DNA from: Leptotrichia sp. oral taxon 215
GTDB lineage: Bacteria; Fusobacteriota; Fusobacteriia; Fusobacteriales; Leptotrichiaceae
Reading direction: 5' to 3'
DNA: 17,743 nt
NCBI GenBank assembly: GCA_905371725.1
Contig: CAJPML010000001.1
Span: forward strand, 1-17,743
This document shows, one piece after another, positions 1-8,332 of this stretch. The notes under the pieces are model-generated. The model was given only the letters and a program-made list of their open reading frames with translations, was not told the origin of the DNA and made no database searches. The position numbers and the translations under genes are program-made. Numbering within the stretch: position 1 is the first letter of the stretch; the number at the start of each line of letters is the position of its first letter.

Positions 1-51
1 GATATAAAATATATATAAAAAATATAACTCTATTTTTCGGTAAATATTACA

Positions 52-72
52 AAGCCCTTGACATAAGGGCTT
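52..72. repeat. Inverted repeat overlapping the -35 box
   Basis: AAGCCCTT (52-59) and AAGGGCTT (65-72) form a perfect 8-bp inverted repeat around the 5-nt spacer GACAT. The -35 hexamer TTGACA lies across its left arm and spacer. No T tract follows, so it does not look like a terminator on this strand. It could be an operator for a regulator that competes with RNA polymerase; that is inference. Confidence 0.5.
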
Positions 73-86
73 AAATATTATAAAAT
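58..86 (+). promoter_or_regulatory. Sigma-70-type promoter of the str operon
   Basis: A perfect -35 hexamer TTGACA (58-63) is followed after exactly 17 bp by TAAAAT (81-86), a 5/6 match to the -10 consensus. Transcription would begin near position 93, giving a leader of roughly 207 nt before the rpsL ATG at 300. It is the best promoter match in the window and sits where the promoter of the long ribosomal protein operon is expected. No experimental start site is available. Confidence 0.72.
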
Positions 87-117
87 AGACAAGTTATAAC
101 TCATAAACTAAGTGCAG

Positions 118-147
118 AAAAATATGTAACATTGTTACATATTTTTT
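118..147 (+). terminator. 13-bp hairpin with T run in the rpsL leader (attenuator or upstream terminator)
   Basis: Positions 118-130 and 134-146 are perfect complements, with ATT as a triloop. The core is ATGTAAC/GTTACAT, and the 3' arm ends in six T residues (142-147). It lies only about 25 nt downstream of the predicted start site at ~93, so RNA polymerase would meet it at once. It could be an attenuator, the terminator of a gene upstream of the window, or a protein-binding palindrome. GC content is low, so termination strength is uncertain. Confidence 0.5.
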
Positions 148-164
148 AGAGTGAATTTAGAGTA

Positions 165-217
165 AGCCGCTATATCTGAAATGGATATGCAGTGTGTCTG
201 AATTCAAGATACAGGCT
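165..217 (+). promoter_or_regulatory. Candidate structured mRNA leader of rpsL (three-way junction)
   Basis: Folding by eye gives a closing helix AGCC (165-168)/GGCT (214-217). Hairpin one pairs 169-176 with 184-190, with T171 bulged and a 7-nt loop at 177-183. Hairpin two pairs 194-199 with 207-212, with one G-U pair and a 7-nt loop at 200-206. It sits in the 5' leader of the operon, where autoregulatory ribosomal-protein binding sites are common. The closing helix is only 4 bp and no covariation can be tested from one sequence, so function is inferred. Confidence 0.33.
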
Positions 218-299
218 GAAGCAAATGAGCTTTTTAAAAGTTTTAGTTTATAAAAAATAACACAGAAAATCATAATTCGAAAAATTGGAAGGAGGAAAC

Positions 300-686
300 A
301 TGCCTACTATTAATCAGTTAGTAAGATTTGGTAGAAGCACATCTGAAAAAAAGAAAAAATCACCTGCATTGAAAGGTAACCCACAAAAAAGAGGAGTATG
401 TGTAAGAGTATACACTACTACACCTAAAAAACCAAACTCAGCCTTAAGAAAGGTAGCAAGGGTTAAATTAGTAAACGGAATTGAAGTTACAGCTTACATT
501 CCTGGAATCGGGCACAACTTACAGGAACATAGTATAGTTCTTATAAGAGGAGGAAGAACAAAAGATTTGCCTGGGGTTAGATATAAAATAATCAGAGGAG
601 CTTTAGATACAGCTGGAGTTGTTAACAGAAAACAGGCTAGATCAAGATATGGAACTAAAAAACCTGCGGCAGCAAGTGCAAACTAA
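300..686 (+). CDS. rpsL: 30S ribosomal protein S12 (uS12)
   Basis: This is the decoding-centre protein of the 30S subunit. The 128-aa product has the family core [13 protein letters not shown] at residues 39-51 and [12 protein letters not shown] at 84-95. K43 and K88, the residues usually changed in streptomycin-resistant mutants, are wild type, and D89, the usual site of RimO methylthiolation, is present. The start is ATG 300, followed by the family-typical MPTINQLVR. An in-frame TTG at 285 lies just before the Shine-Dalgarno GGAGG (290-295 region) and is not the start. It is the first gene of the str-S10-spc run, 28 nt before rpsG. Length is normal for bacteria. Confidence 0.98.
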   Translation: MPTINQLVRFGRSTSEKKKKSPALKGNPQKRGVCVRVYTTTPKKPNSALRKVARVKLVNGIEVTAYIPGIGHNLQEHSIVLIRGGRTKDLPGVRYKIIRGALDTAGVVNRKQARSRYGTKKPAAASAN

Positions 687-702
687 AATTTTTAAAAAGT
701 AA

Positions 703-1185
<483 letters not shown>

Positions 1186-1237
1186 TTTATTTAACGTTGA
1201 CAGTAAGTTTTTGAATTGAGAAGGAGGAAAAAAAGGA

Positions 1238-3316
1238 ATGTCAAGAAAAGTTGCTTTGAAAGATACTAGAAACATCGGTATCATGGCACATATAGATGCC
1301 GGAAAAACAACAACTACTGAAAGAATACTATTCTACACAGGAGTAAATCATAAAATCGGAGAGGTTCACGAAGGAGCCGCTACGATGGATTACATGGAAC
1401 AGGAACAGGAAAGAGGGATTACTATTACATCTGCAGCAACAACTGCATTTTGGAATGGTAACAGAATAAATATAATAGATACACCAGGGCACGTTGACTT
1501 TACAGTTGAAGTTGAAAGATCGTTAAGAGTACTGGACGGAGCAGTTGCTGTGTTCTCAGCAGTTGATGGAGTTCAACCGCAATCTGAAACTGTCTGGAGA
1601 CAGGCTGATAAGTATGAAGTACCAAGAATGGCATTTTTAAATAAAATGGACAGAGTTGGAGCAGACTTTAATATGTGTGTAAGTGATATTAAAGAAAAAT
1701 TGGGTGGGAATGGAGTTCCTATACAATTACCAATAGGCGCTGAAGATGCTTTTGAAGGTATTATAGATTTGATAACAATGAAGGAATATTTGTTTAAAGA
1801 TGAGACAATGGGAGCAGATTACGATGTAGCAGATGTAAGAGCTGAATTACTTGAAGAAGCGCAAGCTGCAAGAGAACACATGCTTGAATCTGTTGTTGAA
1901 ACTGATGATGAATTAATGGAAAAATACTTTGGTGGAGAAGAGATTACAGAAGAAGAAATAAAAAGAGCAATAAGAACTGCTACAATAAGTGGAATAATTG
2001 TTCCTGTATTGTGCGGTACAGCGTTTAAGAATAAAGGGATTCAGCCTCTTCTTGATGCAGTTGTTGCATACATGCCATCACCTTTAGATGTAGGAGCGGT
2101 AAAAGGAATAGATCCTAAAACTGAAGAACCAATGGAAAGACAGCCTTCAGATGAAGAAGCTTTCTCAGCATTGGCTTTCAAAATTTTAACAGATCCATTT
2201 GTAGGAAGATTATCATTCTTCAGAGTTTACTCAGGAGTTTTAAATAAAGGTTCATATGTATTGAACTCTACAAAAGGTAAGAAAGAAAGAATGGGAAGAT
2301 TGCTTCAAATGCACGCAAACAAAAGAGAAGAACTTGATATAGTTTATTCAGGAGACATTGCAGCAGCAGTAGGGCTGAAGGAAACAACTACAGGAGATAC
2401 TCTTTGTGATGAAAGTAAACCAATAATACTTGAAAAAATGGAATTCCCGGATACAGTTATTCAGATAGCTGTTGAGCCAAAAACAAAAGCGGATCAGGAA
2501 AAAATGGGGACTGCATTGGCAAAACTTGCTGAAGAAGATCCAACATTTAAAGTAACTTCAAACCAGGAAACTGGACAAACTCTGATTTCAGGAATGGGAG
2601 AATTACATTTGGAAATCATAGTAGACAGAATGAAAAGAGAATTTAAGGTTGAAGCTAATGTAGGTAAACCTCAGGTTGCATACAGAGAAACGATCAACGG
2701 CGCATCAGATGTTGAGGAAAAGTATGCTAAGCAGTCTGGAGGAAGAGGACAATACGGACACGTTAAGATTAAAGTTGAAGCAAATCCTGACAAAGGATAT
2801 GAATTTGTTAACCAAATTACAGGAGGGGCAATTCCTAGAGAATATATTCCTGCTGTAGATAAAGGAATTCAGGAAGCATTGGAAGCCGGAGTAGTTGCAG
2901 GATACCCTGTACAGGATATAAAAGTAACATTGTATGATGGATCTTACCATGAAGTCGATTCATCAGAAATGGCGTTTAAAATAGCAGGATCAATGGCAAT
3001 CAAAAAAGCTATGAGAGCTGCAAATCCAATACTGCTTGAACCTATCTTCAAAGTGGAAGTAACAACACCTGAAGAATACATGGGAGATGTTATTGGAGAT
3101 TTAAACTCAAGAAGAGGACAAGTTTCAGGAATGACAGACAGAAACAATGCAAAGATAATAAATGCTCAAGTACCTTTGGCTCAAATGTTCGGTTATGCAA
3201 CTGATTTGAGATCTAAAACTCAAGGAAGAGCATCATACTCAATGGAATTTGAAAAATATGTACAAGTTCCTAACAATATAGCTCAGCAAGTAATAGCTGA
3301 AAGACAAGGAAAATAA
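1238..3316 (+). CDS. fusA: Elongation factor G
   Basis: This translational GTPase drives mRNA-tRNA translocation and, with RRF, ribosome recycling. The 692-aa protein has normal full length. G-domain motifs are visible: P-loop AHIDAGKT at residues 17-24, switch I RGITI at 59-63, DTPGH at 81-85 and NKMD at 135-138. Domains II-V follow, including the domain IV segment near [10 protein letters not shown]. The start ATG 1238 follows GAAGGAGG (1219-1227). It lies 52 nt after rpsG and 52 nt before tuf, the classical str order. Nothing suggests the paralogue EF-G2 or a TetM-type protection protein. Confidence 0.98.
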   Translation: MSRKVALKDTRNIGIMAHIDAGKTTTTERILFYTGVNHKIGEVHEGAATMDYMEQEQERGITITSAATTAFWNGNRINIIDTPGHVDFTVEVERSLRVLDGAVAVFSAVDGVQPQSETVWRQADKYEVPRMAFLNKMDRVGADFNMCVSDIKEKLGGNGVPIQLPIGAEDAFEGIIDLITMKEYLFKDETMGADYDVADVRAELLEEAQAAREHMLESVVETDDELMEKYFGGEEITEEEIKRAIRTATISGIIVPVLCGTAFKNKGIQPLLDAVVAYMPSPLDVGAVKGIDPKTEEPMERQPSDEEAFSALAFKILTDPFVGRLSFFRVYSGVLNKGSYVLNSTKGKKERMGRLLQMHANKREELDIVYSGDIAAAVGLKETTTGDTLCDESKPIILEKMEFPDTVIQIAVEPKTKADQEKMGTALAKLAEEDPTFKVTSNQETGQTLISGMGELHLEIIVDRMKREFKVEANVGKPQVAYRETINGASDVEEKYAKQSGGRGQYGHVKIKVEANPDKGYEFVNQITGGAIPREYIPAVDKGIQEALEAGVVAGYPVQDIKVTLYDGSYHEVDSSEMAFKIAGSMAIKKAMRAANPILLEPIFKVEVTTPEEYMGDVIGDLNSRRGQVSGMTDRNNAKIINAQVPLAQMFGYATDLRSKTQGRASYSMEFEKYVQVPNNIAQQVIAERQGK

Positions 3317-3368
3317 TAAATTTAAAATTACAGACAGATAAAATATATAACTATGGAGGAAAAAAGAA

Positions 3369-4553
3369 ATGGCAAAAGCTAAATTTGAGAGAAGTAAACC
3401 ACACGTAAACATTGGAACGATAGGACACGTAGACCACGGTAAGACAACACTTACAGCGGCTATATCAAAAGTACTTTCAGACAAAGGTCTGGCAGAAAAA
3501 GTAGATTTTGAGAACATAGATCAGGCACCTGAAGAAAGAGAAAGAGGGATAACAATTAACACTGCCCATATCGAGTATCAAACTGCAAACAGACACTATG
3601 CACACGTTGACTGTCCGGGCCATGCGGATTATGTAAAGAACATGATTACAGGAGCGGCTCAGATGGATGGAGCTATACTGGTAGTATCAGCGGCTGACGG
3701 ACCTATGCCACAGACAAGAGAACACATCCTTCTTGCAAGACAGGTTGGAGTTCCTTACATCGTAGTGTTCTTAAACAAAGTTGACATGGTTGACGATGAA
3801 GAATTATTAGAATTAGTAGAAATGGAAGTAAGAGAACTTCTTACAGAATACTCATTCCCTGGAGATGACATACCTATAATAAAAGGATCAGCTTTAGGAG
3901 CATTAAACGGAGAAGGACAATGGGAAGATAGAATAATGGAACTTATGGAAGCAGTAGATAGCTATATACCAACACCTGAAAGACCGGTAGACCAAGCATT
4001 CCTGATGCCAATAGAAGACGTGTTCACAATAACAGGAAGAGGAACAGTTGTAACAGGAAGAGTAGAAAGAGGAGTAGTAAACGTAGGGGAAGAAGTGGAA
4101 ATAGTTGGAATCAAACCTACAGCAAAGACAACAGTAACAGGAGTAGAAATGTTCAGAAAGCTTCTTGATTCAGGACAGGCAGGAGACAACATTGGAGCAC
4201 TGTTAAGAGGAACTAAGAAGGAAGAAGTAGAAAGAGGACAAGTACTTGCAAAACCAGGATCAGTAAGTCCACATACATCATTCAAGTCAGAAGTATACGT
4301 ATTGACAAAGGATGAAGGAGGAAGACATACACCATTCTTTACAGGATATAAGCCACAGTTCTACTTCAGAACTACAGACATAACAGGAGAAGTAAACCTT
4401 CCTGATGGAGTAGAAATGGTAATGCCTGGAGATAATATAGAAATGTCAGTACAACTTATACACCCAATCGCAATGGAAGAAGGATTAAGATTTGCGATAA
4501 GAGAAGGTGGAAGAACGGTAGCTTCTGGAGTTGTTGCAACTATCGTTAAATAG
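3369..4553 (+). CDS. tuf: Elongation factor Tu
   Basis: This GTPase delivers aminoacyl-tRNA to the A site. The 394-aa product is full length and shows GHVDHGKT (residues 19-26), RGITI (59-63), DCPGH (81-85, with catalytic His85), NKVD (136-139) and SAL (174-176), then the two beta-barrel domains. The start ATG 3369 follows GGAGG (3356-3360). Codon choice is strongly uniform (AGA, GGA, ACA, GTA), as expected of a very highly expressed gene. Being fourth after fusA is the common str arrangement; whether a second tuf copy exists cannot be seen here. Confidence 0.98.
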   Translation: MAKAKFERSKPHVNIGTIGHVDHGKTTLTAAISKVLSDKGLAEKVDFENIDQAPEERERGITINTAHIEYQTANRHYAHVDCPGHADYVKNMITGAAQMDGAILVVSAADGPMPQTREHILLARQVGVPYIVVFLNKVDMVDDEELLELVEMEVRELLTEYSFPGDDIPIIKGSALGALNGEGQWEDRIMELMEAVDSYIPTPERPVDQAFLMPIEDVFTITGRGTVVTGRVERGVVNVGEEVEIVGIKPTAKTTVTGVEMFRKLLDSGQAGDNIGALLRGTKKEEVERGQVLAKPGSVSPHTSFKSEVYVLTKDEGGRHTPFFTGYKPQFYFRTTDITGEVNLPDGVEMVMPGDNIEMSVQLIHPIAMEEGLRFAIREGGRTVASGVVATIVK

Positions 4554-4582
4554 TAGATGAAATAAAAATAGGAGGAAGTACT

Positions 4583-4888
4583 TTGGATAAAATAAGAATA
4601 TATCTTCAATCTTACGATCATAAATTATTAGATCAGTCTGCAAAAAAAATAGCTGAAGTAGTAAAGAAAAACGGTTCAGAAGTAGCAGGACCGCTTCCAT
4701 TACCAACTAAAACTAAAAAGTATACTGTTCTAAGATCTGTACACGTAAATAAGGATTCAAGAGAACAATTTGAAATGAGAATACATAGAAGATTTGTGGA
4801 AATAAAAAATTCCAGTCAGCAAATTATAGGAGCATTAAGCTCATTAAGCTTACCATCAGGTGTAGGAATAGAAATTAAGCAATTATAG
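4583..4888 (+). CDS. rpsJ: 30S ribosomal protein S10 (uS10)
   Basis: S10 is a 30S head protein and, as NusE, part of transcription antitermination complexes. The 101-aa product contains KIRIYLQSYDHKLLDQSA near the N-terminus, PLPLPTKTKKYTVLRS around residues 38-53 and the EMRIHRR segment near residue 66, all family signatures. The start is TTG 4583, placed 7 nt after AGGAGG (4570-4575); no ATG or GTG gives a better N-terminus. It follows tuf by only 29 nt with no terminator, so the S10 genes appear co-transcribed with the str genes. A long hairpin follows before rplC. Confidence 0.97.
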   Translation: MDKIRIYLQSYDHKLLDQSAKKIAEVVKKNGSEVAGPLPLPTKTKKYTVLRSVHVNKDSREQFEMRIHRRFVEIKNSSQQIIGALSSLSLPSGVGIEIKQL

Positions 4889-4899
4889 GCTTAATACAT

Positions 4900-4948
4900 G
4901 TTAGTACAATCTTTTCAATGAAAAAGTTCATTGAAAGATTGTATTAAC
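4900..4948 (+). promoter_or_regulatory. Long intergenic hairpin between rpsJ and rplC
   Basis: Positions 4900-4922 pair with 4927-4948 around the tetraloop AAAG, giving about 22 bp with one bulged U among 4912-4915 and one G-U pair (G4904 with T4944). No T tract follows, so it is not a standard intrinsic terminator. The stem ends about 11 nt before the rplC Shine-Dalgarno (4959-4964). TTAATAC at 4891-4897 could pair instead with GTATTAA at 4941-4947, giving an alternative fold. Possible roles are RNase III processing, differential stability or translational control; all are inference. Confidence 0.75.
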
Positions 4949-4972
4949 CAATATATTAAGGAGGATAAATAA

Positions 4973-5599
4973 ATGATATTAGGTAAAAAAATTGGAATGA
5001 CTCAAATATTTGAGAATGAAACTTTAGTACCAGTTACAGTTATTGAAGCTGGACCAAACTTTGTTGTTCAAAAGAAATCAGATGAAAAAGATGGTTATAA
5101 TGCTGTAACATTAGCTTATGATGATAAAAAAGAAAAAAATACAATAAAACCTGAAATGGGATTATTTAAAAAAGCAGGGGTAACTCCTAAAAGATTCTTA
5201 AAGGAATTTAAAGTAGAAGACTTAGCTGCATTTGAATTAGGACAGGAAATTAAAGTTGATGTATTTGAAGGAATTGAATTTGTTGATATTTCAGGAACAT
5301 CAAAAGGAAAAGGAACTGCTGGAGTTATGAAAAGACATAACTTTGGAGGAAACAGAGCATCTCACGGGGTTTCAAGAAATCACAGACTTGGAGGATCTAA
5401 CGCAGGAGGTGCCGCATCAAACAGTAACGTTCCAAAAGGTAAGAAAATGGCAGGAAGACTTGGGAATGAGCAAGTAACAGTTCAAAACCTTAAGTTAGTT
5501 AAATATGATGCAGAAAATAACCTTTTATTAGTAAAAGGAGCAGTTCCAGGACCTAAAAACGGGTATCTAATCATTAAAAAATCGGTTAAGAAGTACTAG
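4973..5599 (+). CDS. rplC: 50S ribosomal protein L3 (uL3)
   Basis: L3 is an early 50S assembly protein whose extended loop reaches the peptidyl transferase centre. The 208-aa product has the N-terminal LGKKIGMTQIF and the C-terminal KKMAGRLGNEQVTVQNL and LLLVKGAVPGPKNG signatures. In the central loop the usual glycine-rich tip is GGSNAGGAASNSNV, about two residues longer than I expect and lacking the glutamine methylated in E. coli L3. The start ATG 4973 follows AAGGAGG (4959-4965). The gene is preceded by the long intergenic hairpin and followed by rplD after 21 nt. Confidence 0.97.
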   Translation: MILGKKIGMTQIFENETLVPVTVIEAGPNFVVQKKSDEKDGYNAVTLAYDDKKEKNTIKPEMGLFKKAGVTPKRFLKEFKVEDLAAFELGQEIKVDVFEGIEFVDISGTSKGKGTAGVMKRHNFGGNRASHGVSRNHRLGGSNAGGAASNSNVPKGKKMAGRLGNEQVTVQNLKLVKYDAENNLLLVKGAVPGPKNGYLIIKKSVKKY

Positions 5600-5620
5600 T
5601 AGGAAAGAGAGGAGGATAAA

Positions 5621-6259
5621 ATGCCAGTTTTAAATATATATAAATTAGACGGTTCACAAGCAGGAACTGTTGAAGTAAATAATGAAATATTTGGAATTGA
5701 ACCAAATAAGAATGTAATGCACGAAGTTTTAGTTGCTGAGTTGGCTGAATTAAGACAAGGTACAGCATCTACTAAAACAAGAGCTGAAGTGAGAGGTGGA
5801 GGAAGAAAACCTTTCAGACAAAAAGGAACAGGAAGAGCAAGACAAGGATCTACAAGAGCACCACACATGGTAGGTGGAGGAGTAGTTCATGGTCCTAAAC
5901 CTAGAGATTATGTTAAAAAAGTAAATAAAAAAGTTAGAAAACTAGCTTTAAGATCTGCATTAGCAACTAAAATTAATGAAGGAAACTTAATAGTTCTAGA
6001 TGATTTCGCATTAGAAACACCTAAAACAAAAACATTTGTTAACTTTGCAAAAGCTTTAAATTTTGCAGATCAGAAGCAATTATTTGTTGTAAATGATTTT
6101 ACTGAAGATAAGGATTATAACTTATACATGTCAGTAAGAAATATCGAAAAAACATTTGTTTTAGATCCAAGAGAATTAAGAATTTTCTGGCTAATAAAAC
6201 AGGATAAAGTAATCCTTACTAAAGAAGCTCTTGCAGCTATTGAGGAGGTGCTGGCATAA
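5621..6259 (+). CDS. rplD: 50S ribosomal protein L4 (uL4)
   Basis: L4 binds 23S rRNA and its loop lines the exit-tunnel constriction; in E. coli it also represses the S10 operon. The 212-aa product shows the loop segment [19 protein letters not shown] around residues 51-69 and [19 protein letters not shown] just after, both diagnostic. The start ATG 5621 follows GAGGAGG (5609-5615). The stop TAA shares its last base with the ATG of rplW, indicating translational coupling. No E. coli-like L4-responsive S10 leader is recognisable upstream of rpsJ, which follows tuf after only 29 nt. Confidence 0.97.
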   Translation: MPVLNIYKLDGSQAGTVEVNNEIFGIEPNKNVMHEVLVAELAELRQGTASTKTRAEVRGGGRKPFRQKGTGRARQGSTRAPHMVGGGVVHGPKPRDYVKKVNKKVRKLALRSALATKINEGNLIVLDDFALETPKTKTFVNFAKALNFADQKQLFVVNDFTEDKDYNLYMSVRNIEKTFVLDPRELRIFWLIKQDKVILTKEALAAIEEVLA

Positions 6260-6543
6260 TGCATATTACTGATATAATTAAGAAACCAGTTGCTACTGAA
6301 AAAGCAAGAAATCTGGCTAATGAAAATAATGAATATGTTTTTATCGTAGATAGAAAAGCGAATAAAATTCAAATAAGAGAAGCAGTAGAAAAATTATTTA
6401 ACGTAAAAGTTGAAAGCGTTAATACATTAAATATAAAACCTAAGGCAAAAAGATTTAGAATGTCAATGTATAAAACATCTGCATTGAAAAAAGCCATGGT
6501 AAAATTAAAAGATGGAGAAAAAATAGCAGCATACGAAGGGTAA
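6259..6543 (+). CDS. rplW: 50S ribosomal protein L23 (uL23)
   Basis: L23 sits at the tunnel exit and is the docking point for trigger factor, SRP and SecY. The 94-aa product starts [16 protein letters not shown], has the central YVFIVDRKANKIQIREAVE segment (residues 26-44) and the extended loop rich in K and R near 62-75. The start ATG 6259 overlaps the rplD stop by one base, and its Shine-Dalgarno GGAGGTG (6243-6249) lies inside the last rplD codons. Length and order are normal. A 142-nt gap with its own promoter signals follows before rplB. Confidence 0.97.
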   Translation: MHITDIIKKPVATEKARNLANENNEYVFIVDRKANKIQIREAVEKLFNVKVESVNTLNIKPKAKRFRMSMYKTSALKKAMVKLKDGEKIAAYEG

Positions 6544-6559
6544 TCGATAAAGCTGTCAA

Positions 6560-6598
6560 ACATATAAAAAATATATAATAGAAGAAGTTTTTATATGT
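6560..6598 (+). repeat. AT-rich 11-bp hairpin after rplW
   Basis: ACATATAAAAA (6560-6570) and TTTTTATATGT (6588-6598) are perfect complements separated by a 17-nt loop. No T tract follows, and only two pairs are G-C. It may weakly attenuate read-through or act in mRNA processing, but it could be chance in such AT-rich sequence. Confidence 0.35.
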
Positions 6599-6626
6599 GA
6601 TTTGTATAGGAATTATCATAAAAAAA

Positions 6627-6635
6627 TGATATAAT
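6627..6635 (+). promoter_or_regulatory. Extended -10 promoter upstream of rplB
   Basis: TGATATAAT (6627-6635) is a perfect extended -10 element (TG-n-TATAAT). At 17-bp spacing the -35 position (6607-6612, TAGGAA) is poor, as extended -10 promoters tolerate. It lies inside a palindrome: TTTGTAT (6601-6607) pairs with ATACAAA (6636-6642), and inside it TATCAT (6614-6619) pairs with ATGATA (6626-6631). The start would be near 6642, about 44 nt before the rplB ATG. The same nonamer occurs before the ssrA gene and the small membrane protein gene. Confidence 0.55.
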
Positions 6636-6685
6636 ATACAAACGTGATTAAAAAAAGAATAAACAGAAGTGGAGGTAAAAAAGTT

Positions 6686-7513
6686 ATGCCAATTAAAAAA
6701 TTAAAACCGATAACTAGTGGGACAAGGCATATGTCGATATTAGTTAATACTGAATTAGATAAAGTTAGACCTGAAAAATCTCTAACTGAACCTCTTGGAT
6801 CATCTTACGGGATTGATAATTATGGACATAGAACAGGAAGAAACAGACATAAAGGTCATAAGAGATTATATAGAATAATTGACTGGAAAAGAAATAAAAT
6901 AGGTATTCCTGCAAAAGTTGCAACTATTGAATACGATCCTAACAGAACAGCTAATATCGCATTATTACATTATGTTGATGGAGAAAAAAGATATATTTTA
7001 GCACCAAATGGATTAAAAAAAGGTGATGTGGTTTTAGCAGGAGATACTGCTGAAATTAAACCTGGAAATGCTTTAAAATTAAAAGATTTACCAATAGGTA
7101 CAGTTATACATAATGTGGAGCTGATGCCAGGTAAAGGTGGACAGTTGGCAAGATCTGCAGGAACATCTGCAAGACTTGTTGCAAAAGAAGGGACTTACTG
7201 TCACGTTGAACTTCCTTCAGGAGAGTTAAGACTTATACATAGAGAATGTATGGCGACAATAGGAGTAGTAGGAAATTCTGAACATTCACTTGTATCATTA
7301 GGTAAAGCAGGAAGAAACAGACATTTAGGTAGAAAACCTCACGTAAGAGGATCTGTAATGAACCCTGTAGATCACCCACATGGAGGAGGAGAAGGAAGAT
7401 CTCCAATAGGAAGAAAATCACCAGTTACTCCTTGGGGGAAACCTACTCTTGGTAAGAAAACTAGAGGTAAAAAACTTAGTGACAAATTCATTGTCAGAAA
7501 AAGAAAGAAATAG
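6686..7513 (+). CDS. rplB: 50S ribosomal protein L2 (uL2)
   Basis: L2 binds 23S rRNA domain IV near the peptidyl transferase centre and is needed for subunit joining. The product is 275 aa from ATG 6686, which follows the Shine-Dalgarno GTGGAGGT (6670-6677); an in-frame GTG at 6644 lies upstream of that Shine-Dalgarno and would add 14 non-family residues, so I reject it. Signatures include [17 protein letters not shown] (residues 51-67) and the C-terminal [19 protein letters not shown] (225-243) with the essential histidine region (H230, H232). Length matches the family. Confidence 0.97.
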   Translation: MPIKKLKPITSGTRHMSILVNTELDKVRPEKSLTEPLGSSYGIDNYGHRTGRNRHKGHKRLYRIIDWKRNKIGIPAKVATIEYDPNRTANIALLHYVDGEKRYILAPNGLKKGDVVLAGDTAEIKPGNALKLKDLPIGTVIHNVELMPGKGGQLARSAGTSARLVAKEGTYCHVELPSGELRLIHRECMATIGVVGNSEHSLVSLGKAGRNRHLGRKPHVRGSVMNPVDHPHGGGEGRSPIGRKSPVTPWGKPTLGKKTRGKKLSDKFIVRKRKK

Positions 7514-7555
7514 TTTAAAGACTAAAAAAATATATGAATATAGTAATGTTGCTTG

Positions 7556-7586
7556 ACACATCTTTAATAGTAATATTAAGATGTGT
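7556..7586 (+). promoter_or_regulatory. Bulged hairpin between rplB and rpsS, with an overlapping promoter-like site
   Basis: Positions 7556-7569 pair with TATTAAGATGTGT (7574-7586) around tetraloop GTAA: 13 bp with one bulged U among 7563-7565. No T tract follows. A perfect TTGACA (7553-7558) overlaps the 5' arm, and TAAGAT (7577-7582), a 4/6 match, follows at 18 bp, so a weak internal promoter is possible. The shape resembles the rpsJ/rplC hairpin: AU-rich stem, 4-nt loop and one bulged U beside UCUU/AAGA pairing. Confidence 0.6.
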
Positions 7587-7633
7587 AAGGCTGACATGAA
7601 CTCAATCAATTTAATGTAAATAAGGAGGAAAGA

Positions 7634-7912
7634 ATGGCTCGTTCATTAAAAAAAGGACCTTTTGTTGATGCTCACTTACTGAAAAAAGTTGAAACAATGG
7701 GAGAAAAAAAGCAAGTTATCAAGACTTGGTCTAGAAGATCTACTATATTCCCTCAATTTATCGGACATACTTTCGCAGTATATAACGGTAAAAAACATAT
7801 ACCTGTATATGTAACTGAGGAAATGGTAGGACACAAGTTGGGAGAATTTGCTCCAACAAGAACTTTCTATGGACATGGAAAAGATGCTAAAAAAGATGCA
7901 AAAAGAAAATAA
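7634..7912 (+). CDS. rpsS: 30S ribosomal protein S19 (uS19)
   Basis: S19 is a 30S head protein that contacts S13 and the B1a bridge to the 50S subunit. The 92-aa product begins [19 protein letters not shown] and contains [20 protein letters not shown] (about 31-50) and [14 protein letters not shown] (about 68-81), all diagnostic. The start ATG 7634 follows AAGGAGG (7622-7628). A 120-nt gap with a hairpin separates it from rplB, while rplV follows after 58 nt; that gap has a small GGG/CCC stem (7928-7937) of doubtful meaning. Confidence 0.97.
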   Translation: MARSLKKGPFVDAHLLKKVETMGEKKQVIKTWSRRSTIFPQFIGHTFAVYNGKKHIPVYVTEEMVGHKLGEFAPTRTFYGHGKDAKKDAKRK

Positions 7913-7970
7913 TAGATATTATTAATAGGGAAATGCCCAATATAAATATGTAAGTGAAAGGAGAGCTTTA

Positions 7971-8306
7971 ATGGCAGTTGTAGCTAAATTACGTTATCAA
8001 AGATTAAGTCCTCAAAAAGCAAGACTTGTAGCTGATGTAGTTAGAGGAAAAAATGCTTTACAGGCCTTAAATATATTGAGATTTACAAATAAAAAAGCAG
8101 CAAAATTTATAGAAAAAACATTAAGATCAGCAATAGCAAATGCTGAGCATAACAATAACATGGATCCTGATAAACTATTCATTTCAAAAATATTAATAGA
8201 CAAAGGACCGGTATTAAAAAGAATAAGCCCTAGAGCAATGGGAAGAGCGGATGTAATAAGAAAACCGACAGCTCACATCACTGTAGAAGTTGATGAAAGA
8301 AACTAA
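7971..8306 (+). CDS. rplV: 50S ribosomal protein L22 (uL22)
   Basis: L22 binds all 23S domains, and its beta-hairpin forms part of the exit-tunnel constriction with L4; changes in the hairpin tip are a known route to macrolide resistance. The 111-aa product contains [17 protein letters not shown] (residues 11-27), [13 protein letters not shown] (about 53-65) and the hairpin [16 protein letters not shown] near 83-98, without visible deletion or duplication. The start ATG 7971 follows AAGGAGAG (7958-7965). rpsC follows after 26 nt. Confidence 0.97.
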   Translation: MAVVAKLRYQRLSPQKARLVADVVRGKNALQALNILRFTNKKAAKFIEKTLRSAIANAEHNNNMDPDKLFISKILIDKGPVLKRISPRAMGRADVIRKPTAHITVEVDERN

Positions 8307-8332
8307 TTAATAAAGTATAAGGAGGTAAGTCT

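Noticed and set aside
3..74. Open frame at the left edge that might be the end of an upstream gene
   Set aside because: It is 23 codons of low-complexity AT-rich sequence, overlaps the promoter, and has no recognisable protein character.
285..299. In-frame TTG at 285 as an upstream start for rpsL
   Set aside because: It overlaps the Shine-Dalgarno itself and would add non-family residues before the conserved MPTINQLVR.
3317..3368. Search for a separate tuf promoter in the fusA-tuf gap
   Set aside because: The 52-nt spacer has no paired -35 and -10 elements, only AT-rich stretches.
2705..4706. Several open frames on the minus strand across fusA, tuf and rpsJ
   Set aside because: They mirror real plus-strand genes, lack ribosome-binding sites and have hydrophobic or serine-rich composition typical of antisense shadows.
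4931..4959. TTGAAA-17-TATTAA as a promoter for rplC
   Set aside because: It would start transcription inside the rplC Shine-Dalgarno, leaving no ribosome-binding site; it overlaps the long hairpin and is better explained by it.
6644..6685. In-frame GTG at 6644 as the start of rplB
   Set aside because: The Shine-Dalgarno GTGGAGGT at 6670-6677 lies downstream of it and serves ATG 6686; the added residues are not family-like and the predicted promoter start is at about 6642.
7925..7940. Small GGG/CCC stem between rpsS and rplV
   Set aside because: Only three G-C pairs hold it and a mismatch follows; too weak to call a regulatory element.
7933..7953. Six-codon frame (MPNINM) before rplV as a leader peptide
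   Set aside because: No convincing ribosome-binding site, no linked attenuator, and rplV is not a gene expected to be peptide-attenuated.
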